Source: Amyloporia xantha
Taxonomy: Eukaryota > Basidiomycota > Agaricomycetes > Polyporales > Adustoporiaceae
Length of the DNA stretch: 64,000 bases
Direction: 5' to 3'
Assembly: GCA_036971615.1 (NCBI GenBank)
Contig: JAYKKR010000006.1
Coordinates: 62,001-126,000 of the forward strand
In this document: positions 12,115-20,574 of the stretch, piece by piece
Layout of the letters: the number at the start of each line of letters is the position of its first letter
How positions within the stretch are numbered: the first letter of the stretch is position 1
Position numbers and translations under genes: made by a program
The notes under the pieces: generated by a model
What the model saw: only the letters and a program-made list of their open reading frames with translations
Database searches by the model: none
Told to the model about the DNA's origin: nothing

Positions 12115-12768
12115 CTTGCTTCAAGCTGCCGTCTATCCTGCAAAAAAAGAGACTGTAGTCTTAAACAAGTCTCAGTTTGACGGTTGGAGGAGTGTTTATA
12201 TCTTGAGCATGAGCTCTCAGCTTAGGACACGCTTGCGTCACGCTCACGTGCACTGTGACACTGTGGCCAAAAGGACGCGACCTTTGCCCTTCAAGTTCTC
12301 GCAGTCGCGGCCAGCCATAACCCTTCTTGCTCAGGTGCATGCCCTTATGCCTAAATTCTCAATGACAGCAAGGAATTTCATGCTGGATGTCACACTAATG
12401 TCGATGTTATTTTGTTCGTCTGGTACGCCGTTCGATTATTTCTCCACTGTGAAGCGACCAATATTTCCGGTGCATCACCATCTACAACAATCGGCGCGTG
12501 GTTAGCGTGTTGTTGCCAACATTATCGAACTTCAATGCATTCATGATCCGCTTTGCAGATCCAAGGTTTCCCTGGCTCACCAAGCTCACCAGCATCGAGA
12601 TCCCATCGTGTTGAGAAGCTCTGGATGCAATTAGGGCGTACATGCAGACTACGCGAGATGTGCCGACCCTTGTACAGTATGGTGTCTGCGCAGTTGATAG
12701 CGACGTCTTGCATATATATATCTCTGGCTGGTCAGACGGATAGAGAAAAACACCCCCCCCACCCGGAA
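12115..12768. promoter_or_regulatory. Divergent intergenic region between SMC1 and a membrane-protein gene
   Basis: This 654-nt spacer separates two divergent start codons and must hold both promoters. A TATATATA run at 12713-12720 lies about 50 nt before the plus-strand start and could serve that gene. A C8 tract (about 12752-12759) lies just before the start. No other gene is visible. Confidence 0.45.
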
Positions 12769-14380
12769 ATGCATTTACCTTCCTTGCGGCTCTCGTTAAC
12801 ATCTCCAAGCTTCCTGCTAGTCTCTGCCATCTTGTCTTTCAGTTTTCTCGTTACTCCTGCGCTTGGTGCTCCTCTCATTCTCGACGTCAATCCTGACTTG
12901 TTTTGCTACAGTAACGCTGTAATTGTGTGGAATTTGCTCTTTTTCTATGCTACCAATTTTATCGCCCATGCAGCCTCCGTTCCCCTCTCCGCAGAGACTG
13001 GGAGATTCACACAGCGTGTCACTGTGGCGCGTCCCATTCCTTGGGCATCTATCATTTCGCTTTTTCTTCCATTCGGCGGCTTGGGTAGGGCAATCCTCTT
13101 GATAGCGCAACAACTCAAGTGGAAAGACGACAACATTCGAGCATCCTTAGCTCATGGTGCTCTCCATGTAGTGGCACGAACGGAGGAATGGGAACCGCAG
13201 CAGGGGGTACGAGAACTGGTCTTCGTCAAACTGCCGCCTGATTACGCTCACATAAATGAAATGTTCGTCTGCCGAGTTGTTCTTTATTGCACCGTTCCTG
13301 ACATCTTAGCTCATGTACAGAGACTCCATAAAAACGTTCGCTGCATTCAAACTCGAAGATGAAGGCGAATCACATTGGCCGATCAACTATCGGGAGCGCA
13401 AACTGTATGGCGAGATGGTGATCCCGACCGGATACTCGCTGGCAGCACCTGCGGACAAATCTATCACGGAGCACATTATATCATCGAACCTCGAAGACAC
13501 ATGCAATATCAAATTCCATGGATCGCAGAGTATCCTGAAGGTGGGAATGTCCATCGTGCAGATTATATCTGCCTTTGTCACCCTCGGCCCCTCCCTTGGA
13601 GACCAAACCGAACACTTTGGTTATGCAGCGTATGGCCTCTCCGTAGTCCCCTATGCGCTCATGTCATTCGTCAACATGATATGCGCTTCGATCGTGGGAG
13701 ATTTCTCCTGTGGCCATGTTCTGCGAACGCCAATTTTGGAGGAAGCAGAGAAACGCAGCGGGGCCCTGTTTCACGGGTCTGTAGGAAGGCTGAAGGACAT
13801 CACTGTGCCGTTAGGAACCACAACGCAGTCCGGTTTCACCGCAGTCTGGTTGTCGTTGAAAGCCCCAGATCCACACCAGTCGACGGGTTCTCCAAGAACT
13901 CTGATTGTTGAAGGAACGGACGGCCGGAAGGAATTTATTTTCAGTCCTGGTGCGATAGAGAGTGCAACGCGGCAAGTTTACTTCCGCATCTCTCCCGTTA
14001 CCCACGACGGTCCAGTTCCCCAAACCGCCCTAGCCCCTTTGAGAAAGGTTTCGCCGTGGGAGATCATCTCAATCACGGTGTGCTTTCTCATTGCTATAAT
14101 CGTGCCGTATGTCGTCATGTATCTGCTCACCGGATTTCACCAACGGCATAGCACAGGGGCACAGCGGGCGTGGATGCTTGTGTGGCTTTCTGCGGACCAA
14201 ATATCCGCTCTCGGCACGCTTGTCTTCTGGCTGATTTGGAAGTATTGGGGTAGCCGCATACCCATCGCCGTGCATTATATCGGAGTTTCTGCGTTACTAG
14301 TGCCTGCTGTGGGTGGATTCATTATGGTGGGTATCATGTTCATGGAGAACAGCAAGTTCGGATCCTGTGCCTCCTCTTAG
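12769..14380 (+). CDS. Predicted polytopic membrane protein, unknown function
   Basis: Family not recognised. The start at 12769 gives MHLPSLRLS followed by a hydrophobic signal-like stretch ending in ALGAP. One intron (13263-13320) joins INE to IDSIKTFAAF with matching phase. The spliced product is about 517 residues. I count about seven further hydrophobic segments: NAVIVWNLLFFYATNF, IPWASIISLFLPFGG, an ILKVGMSIVQIISAFVTL block, YGLSVVPYALMSFVNMI, then after a soluble region of about 120 residues WEIISITVCFLIAIIVPYVV, a tryptophan-rich AWMLVWLSADQISALGTL segment and a final LLVPAVGGFIMVGIMF. The layout (signal, N-terminal helices, middle soluble part, C-terminal helices) recalls lineage-specific basidiomycete membrane proteins. 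I assign no function. Confidence 0.8.
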
Positions 14381-15878
14381 CTACAATGAATTAGTATATG
14401 GTTTTGCCTGTTTGCTGACTGTACGATGACTCCTGACAGACGGTTCCTTTGACGGCCTTGTCATGACATTATTGTTAATGGTCTTGTAGTATCATTTCAT
14501 AGGTCTCATTGATGTGACGAGCTATGAATCCGGGGAAGTTTGTCTCCAATGTACGAGACGTACAGCTGCGCAATGAGAGTTCCTGAATGAGAACGGAAAA
14601 AGCATGATCCTGCGGATTGTGCCCACGTTCGTCCAGATTCATCGTAGTGAACATTCCTTGCATGTCTTCACCGTTATCCAAGAGCTACTACCGTAACCTT
14701 ATCCATTACAATTGAAACCGATATCGGACGATCGTTGCACTCCAGCTACTGCGCGAGTCACTTAGCCCCGCAAGGCTGCTGGATCACCATTCAATACCGC
14801 ATCAACGGAGGGAACTTCAGTAGGTCCTAGAACATACGTATTGGGAAGAGGAAAAGAGCGGATGCTGAGCGCGAACACATGCAAAGAACTCTACTGATGT
14901 TATGGAAGCAATGGAGTTGGTGACCACGCCTGGGTTCCGCAGTGAGAACGACCGAAAACGTAATCGTAAGATGGATTCATACACACTTGAGGAGTGTGTC
15001 ACTGGCATTTTCGACACGGTATCGCCGCAGTCACATGAACATGTTGGTTGCATCAAGACACCAATATGATCAGACACGCCGTCCGTCCACAGCCGCATAG
15101 TATCACATGAAGCCCTGTACCGGTAACACCGGAAATGGTTTAAAGAGACAAGTTGGTGTCCGATGTCATGCTGCAACTAGATTCTCCTGTGTTGAGAAGG
15201 GTGGACGGGCATTTCGGACGTATCTGATGAGACTCACCGCAGCATCACCCCAAGTTCTCTTTAGTAGTATCGAGTCATCATCCTTCGAATCACCAGCACT
15301 TCCAGCACATATAGACAAATGGTGTTGTCCTACAGCTGTAATTAGTAATGTCCAACCTGATGTGCGTCGAAGTATAGACAATGCGCTGTGTTTGAAACCA
15401 CCAGTGTTGTAATAATTCATTGCATACGTGTACATAGGCAGAGGTCTCTCCACCGCTCCTCAAGTGGCCTAGAGCATGATCGACAGCAGCGTTGTCGTAA
15501 TAACACCTACCGATGAGCGGCCGGTGTTGAGCCCTATGGACAGTCTTCTGTTCGAAAATATTTGAAGAATAATACATATTGGTAGCAGTACCAGTGGGTC
15601 AAAAAAGGGCGAGACTGCTCGTATGCCGCGGAAGTTTTAGACGTACCTGCTCTTCGTCCATCGCGCCTGAGGGGAAAGGCCGCATGATCCATGAGAAAAC
15701 AACGTGTCTTCAAAACCCAGTGCCTCCTGCAAAAGACCACATTACTCACGGTAGAAAGTGTACTGTATATTCTCAACTATCGGCTATATAGTCGGAGGCA
15801 AATCACAAGCCACAATTTCGGACCGGAGCCGACCCCATTCAGATCGATCGTGATCAAGAAATATTATGTACTACATAT
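14381..15878. other. Gene-poor region
   Basis: No gene can be supported. On the minus strand between about 15800 and 14820 there are several splice-like sites and fragments of open frame (for example near 15176-14817 and 15577-15290). They might be a degraded multi-exon gene, but I could not join them into one frame and see no family match. Confidence 0.4.
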
Positions 15879-15914
15879 AGGGCTGCTCAATTCTGCTCGC
15901 TTGGTGCGCGCTCA
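15879..15914 (+). repeat. Left terminal inverted repeat of element 1
   Basis: Pairs with 16205-16240 in inverted orientation, about 35 of 36 positions identical. Confidence 0.8.
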
Positions 15915-16204
15915 CTCAAGCACCTCCTTGTTTAGGTTATTCGGACACGGCTAAATCCGAGCGCGCTGCATGAGCCACCTGCGCTGCACAGGGTGTAGGT
16001 GTATTATTCCCTGACGTGTGCGAGCTATTCTCGTGCCCAAACCTTTAGCACAGGCTATGGATACATTTAAAAAAATGCTAATGACTTTTGCGAATTTTTT
16101 GGCCAAGCCTGCAGTCAGGAAAACCTTCACCCATACCAGGACCCAACCTGGTCTGCTTGCCGTGGCTGCCGAGTGGAAACGGCCAAAACGGGTAGGTACT
16201 CAGA

Positions 16205-16240
16205 TGAGCGCGCACCGAGCGAGCAGAATTGAGCAGCCCT
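16205..16240 (-). repeat. Right terminal inverted repeat of element 1
   Basis: Inverted partner of 15879-15914, ending in GAGCAGCCCT. Confidence 0.8.
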
Positions 16241-17529
16241 TATAGCTTTCGATTCGGAATTCAGCCGGAGCATCCGGCCTTACGCGTCGAGAGGTATTAC
16301 TGAGCATTTCTAGCACAAAACATGAATTCTGTCAGTTATCATGGACTCGGTAATAGGATAATACTGGCCTGATTGCATATTCTGGATTGCTTTTCGTGAA
16401 GGGCACCAATGTTTTCAATGCACTACAACGGCTGGCGTCCATGAGCTCGACAATTTCGACAACTGTGAGAGTGGTTCAACCATTCAGAAAGGTAGAAACC
16501 AGTTGCGCATATCCTGCCCATTGCCCTTCTCGACCTGTGTCTGCGGTACTGAGCTTTCATGGATGCGCCAAGAGTGCCGTAGTCTTGAAAGTTGATGGAC
16601 TCGGAGTTTTCGTGCACATGATAGCATCTTTTTGAACTCGCCATTTGACTTCTCCAGGAAGCAGTATATTTCAGCACATTGCAGACACAAGAAGTGCATC
16701 CAGAAGTTGTGGCAGGCGATGCTAATGAAGATGCACTATACGTTATAGTCTGAAGCTCGATCGCAACCTCTGATCGAACACGAATTCTGATCAAATTCCA
16801 ACCATCATCTCCTCTTTTAATACGAATTCTGCCTAACTCAGGGACCCCCGTTAAGTATGATAGGCGGATTGGTTCTCGCTTCGCTGTCTTGTACATAACG
16901 AACTTGCGTACGTTTAATACGAATAGGTGCCAAGGTTAACGAAATTCCGCCGTGACTATTGCCGCGGGGTTGTTCGTCGGCGCATGTACACATGTTGAAG
17001 AGAAACGACATATCAGCTTTGACAGTGTTCCGATGTGCAGATGACTACAACACGTACGTGTATACAGGGGCGATACGGAAGTACTGTCAAACTCACAATC
17101 CACAAATACGGCAAGGAGTGTTGCGCTCATGGAAAAACAACGATAACAATAATAGAGGAAGGGACGAGTGGAGGAAAAGACAAAGGAAGGAGCACTTTGA
17201 GTTTGAGGATCTTGCGTACCCAGAATTGGCGAGCGTGTGGGACCGGCGACGGCAAGTATACCCCGCGGGCGGGACAAACCGGAAAATCTGGCAAAGAGAT
17301 CCGACCGGGGTGTTTGATGCGCGGGCACCAAAAACCATTGTCGGTGTGTAATTTGATCGGCACACTTAGCCTTATTGATGTTTCGAGACAGCAGATATCA
17401 TACCCGATCGTAGTGTCCGACACTGGCATGAGCGATAAACTTCCCGATCAATGTAATAAGAATAGAATAGACATACGCAAGCAGTACCCTCCGGCCGTCA
17501 GATCGCTTGAAATGTTGCGACGCGTACTA
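16241..17529. other. Gene-poor region between the two MITE-like elements
   Basis: Overlapping open frames of 130-217 codons exist here on both strands (16423-16896 minus, 16936-17331 minus, 16959-17351 plus, 17035-17688 plus). They contradict each other, lack family resemblance, and one runs into element 2. I do not call any as a gene. Confidence 0.4.
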
Positions 17530-17566
17530 TGGTGCGCGTCCCTTAGTCACCACTACTTTTGTACAG
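17530..17566 (+). repeat. Left terminal inverted repeat of element 2
   Basis: Inverted match to 17897-17933, with two or three mismatches. Confidence 0.75.
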
Positions 17567-17896
17567 CGGCCAAATCCTTGAACCAAAACCCGGACCCCAC
17601 TTTAACATGTATAGCTGAGTCAAACGGCCGTAGGCCGGATACAACTGGGTTTTGTGATACGAAAAGTACCATTTTCAATCATTTCTAGTGTCTTTTAGCA
17701 CCTGATTTGCAACAGTCAAATGGGCGCTTACTTTCTATATATGGTTAACGGCCAAATTTAGGCTCGTAAAAATAAATAACTCCTTCAATTTTGAGAATCG
17801 AGACAATCCGTCTGGCAGATCGTTTCCTATGCTGAAAACAACCATTTCTATCAAAGTAGATTTCCTAAAACTTGTTTCTTGTGAGCGCTATTTACA

Positions 17897-17933
17897 CTGT
17901 ACAAAAGTAGTGGTGGCTAAGTGACGCGCACCA
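17897..17933 (-). repeat. Right terminal inverted repeat of element 2
   Basis: Inverted partner of 17530-17566; ends in GACGCGCACCA followed by TA. Confidence 0.75.
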
Positions 17934-18499
17934 TACACGGATCTGTGCAATCCTAATATGAGCGCCGCGGCCTCGCAGCCTTGTTTGTCCCGCGAGAGGC
18001 CCGGTGTATTCATTAGGCCTGTTGAGTCAGCGCCGCCTAACATTGAAATCGGGTTTCTTGTCAGCACAAGTTCAGTTTGTTATTCAACTTTTACTGTCCA
18101 TCGGACTGTGGCAGTCGGAGGGGCGGGCCCGGAGACGCGCACTGTCAGACGCGAGTCCCGCGACCTGAGTGCTGAGCGCTGAGCAGTGAGCTTGCGCTAT
18201 GCGCCGCCCTCGCGCTTTGCCTGGCCGTCTATTGCCCGACATCGCTGTCTGCGCCGCCGACGAACTGCTCATCAGCGCGTCCTTTTCGTGCAGGTCAGCG
18301 CTGGACAGTGCCATAGACTCAAAGTATCCCCAGCTTGCGACCGCGACTCAGTGTGCAAGAGTACGGCTCGCTATAGCTACTAGTAGTGAGTATTTTCCCA
18401 TGAAAATGCCTATTCCAGAGCCCCAATCGCATCGTGTCTTATGCTCAACCATTAGCACTCAGCTATGCCTGAGGAAAGCTCAAGTAGCACCTCTTTCGT
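17934..18499. other. Intergenic, upstream of the kinase pseudogene
   Basis: No gene seen. GC-rich around 18110-18300. A short GAGTGCTGAGCGCTGAGCAG simple repeat lies near 18165-18185. Confidence 0.4.
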
Positions 18500-19945
18500 A
18501 TGATCACCGTTACCAGACATGTGCAAAACTTCTCTCTGCACCACCCAAGCCTCCGCCCCTTCATAGTAGCACTGCGTTGCGCTTCCACGATAGGAGACCT
18601 GCGATATGTTCCTTCTCGATTGAATGACATCGAGGGTCTCGAGCACTAGCGCCGGGGTGGTTTCCACCCAATATCCACAGGCGATACATTTGCCCAAGGA
18701 CGCTACAGAGTCGTCCACAATCTTGGCTCCGGTAGTTCGTCTACTGTCTGGTTGGCTCGGGACCAACAAGGAAGCCCGGGAAGACTGGTCACTCTGAAGG
18801 CCATGCGCGCCGACGATTCGTCCAGAGACCCGATTGAGTTTCCCGAACTGGTCATCCCCAGAACTTTGCAGGCTGCCCAACCTCTCTCCGGCAGCTTCCA
18901 AATCGTCATTTATCATCTCGTGGTGCAAGGTCCGAATGGCTCTCTCCGATTCCTCGTCTCTCCATTTGCTGGCCGACCGTTCTTGCCATGTCAGATTCTC
19001 CGGGGCGAGTAGCCGGCAGCCGACGACTCCGTGGAGACTTGGCCAGAAGTGTGACTTCACAGACAGCCACAGCGATCCATCGCATGCATAGCGCAGGACT
19101 CGTCCACGGCGGTAAGCTTCACGCTCATCGTCTCTTCTGCGATCACGGATACCCGGTTCTACCTAGACCTCACCACGTCAAATATCCTCTTCCGCGTGGC
19201 GGAACACGTTCTTCGATGGTCGGACCCGCAAGTCTACACCCATTTTGGGTTGCTCGAGACGGAGGAGGTCAGAACCCGTGGCGGAGGGCCGCGTGCTCTT
19301 CACGCACTTGCAGAGCTTGTCGCACCCATCAAGAACTCCGCCATTGCAGACGCGTCGCTCCTTGAGGAAAGCGTCGTCATCATCGACTTTGGCCAGTCGT
19401 ACTCTATCGCCTCGCCGCCAAGGTGTTACCAGCCGGGCACAGCGATACACTACCTGCCCCCGGAGTCACGCTTCGAAGGGCGCGCAGGTCTCGCAGCAGA
19501 CGTGTGGAATCTGGGATGCGCGATCTTCGAGATCCGTGCGGGATTCCCGCTCTTTGAGCCGTTCTTGGGGAGCGATGCGGACGTCCTCAGACAGACTGTC
19601 GAGACGCTCGGAAGGCTGCCCGACCCGCGGTGGTGCTCTTTCAGACAGCGCACTCTGTGGTTTGAGGAGGACGGAGAACCGAGGAGCACCCAGGCGCAGG
19701 AACTCTCGGGTGTTCTTATGCCGTCTTCCAAGAGCTCTATCCAAGCGAAATCGCGCTCGATAGGCACACAGGACGAGCCGTCCTCCGTCGATGAAGGTCC
19801 TATGATCGAGAAGTCTGGTTTCACACTAGACGAAGAGGAGATAGATTTGTTGGGGAATCTCCTGGTGAATATGTTGAAGTATCGTCCAGAGGAGAGGTTG
19901 CCGATGCGGGAGGTTATACACCATCCGTGATTTGCGCTGAGGTGA
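18500..19945 (+). pseudogene. SRPK-like Ser/Thr protein kinase, disabled by three lesions
   Basis: The frame from ATG 18500 begins MITVTRHVQNFSLH, a leader of the type seen on fungal SRPK-like kinases, then DLRYVPSRLNDIEGLEH. Codon 50 (18647-18649) is TAG where the family has Tyr before RRGGFHP. Kinase motifs follow: glycine loop LGSGSSSTVWLARD, then VTLKAM with the ATP lysine. Near 18973-18976 one base is missing (FAG should run into PTVLAMSDSPGR), shifting the frame. An intron at 19112-19166 joins HSAGLVHG to DLTTSNILF, giving the catalytic HGD. Further on are the metal-binding IIDFGQSYS, YLPPES and DVWNLGCAIFE. The end reads HHP-TGA where HPW is expected; TGG to TGA removes the last few residues (old stop at 19943). 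Catalytic residues remain, so decay is recent, or else one or more lesions are assembly errors. Confidence 0.85.
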
Positions 19946-20574
19946 TTAGACATGGACAAACACATGGTTATTGTCAGGGAGTTCCCCCTACTGAACAAAA
20001 GCCCAGAAGGGGAGAGAAAATGCGTTCACGCACCATCGGAGAGCGACAGGCTCTGGCTAGCGTGGGTCCCGTCCACCCTGCTATTACGGCTTCCTACATG
20101 CGAGCCAAATTCCATGTCGATAGGGTTCATCGCCGATCGGGTATTCATACATCAAATACCCTTTTCAGCCGGGTCTGTGGTTGACTGCATGCGCCGTCGC
20201 GCGGGGAATACTGGCCGTTGCCGGTCCCACATACTCCAGAATGCTGGATGCAGGTCACACCACGAGCGCCGTCGTGGATCGCCCTTCTGTATTTTCGCAC
20301 AGCATTCTGAATCCCGACACGTAATCCCGATACGCTCAAGATTTGACCGGTCTCACGAGGCATGGCTTCGATGTCCTGGCGCAAGAATGGCTCGCATGTT
20401 CTCGCTAGATCTCAGGAGCCCCGTAGGTATAAAAGCTAATGCAGTTTCTCCCTCGTTTATCTCATAACATCTAATTTCCGTACATCGCCACTCTCCTTAG
20501 CACAATATGCACATGAATATGAGGCAAGTCGCTTCTCCCAGGAAATAAAGGCCCACTAACGACACTCGAGCAGG
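19946..20574. promoter_or_regulatory. Intergenic, promoter of the Kre9/Knh1-like gene
   Basis: No gene seen. A TATAAAA box at 20428-20434 sits about 140 nt before the start codon, followed by a C/T-rich stretch, a normal arrangement for an inducible fungal gene. A small inverted pair (CAGAATGCTG / CAGCATTCTG, about 20236 and 20302) lies further upstream. Confidence 0.5.
20428..20434 (+). promoter_or_regulatory. TATA box
   Basis: TATAAAA, about 140 nt upstream of ATG 20575. Confidence 0.55.

Larger units (their letters stand above)
15879..16240. mobile_element. MITE-like element 1 with about 36 bp terminal inverted repeats
   Basis: The left end AGGGCTGCTCAATTCTGCTC (from 15879) and the reverse complement of the right end (to 16240) match over about 36 nt, with one mismatch (CTTGG against CTCGG). 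The flanks show TAT on both sides, compatible with a short TA-rich target duplication. The 362-bp interior has no credible coding frame, so this fits a non-autonomous DNA transposon. Superfamily is not assigned. Confidence 0.75.
17530..17933. mobile_element. MITE-like element 2 with about 36 bp terminal inverted repeats and TA flanks
   Basis: The left end TGGTGCGCGTCCCTTAGTCA and the reverse complement of the right end TGGTGCGCGTCACTTAGCCA match over about 36 nt, with two mismatches, continuing into CCACTACTTTTGTACAG. Both sides are bordered by TA (17528-17529 and 17934-17935), as expected for a TA target duplication. The 404-bp interior is AT-rich and non-coding. The ends are unrelated to element 1. 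Confidence 0.75.

Noticed and set aside
16936..17688. Possible transposon protein left of MITE-like element 2
   Set aside because: The plus-strand frame of 217 codons runs into the element and has no transposase motif; other frames contradict it.
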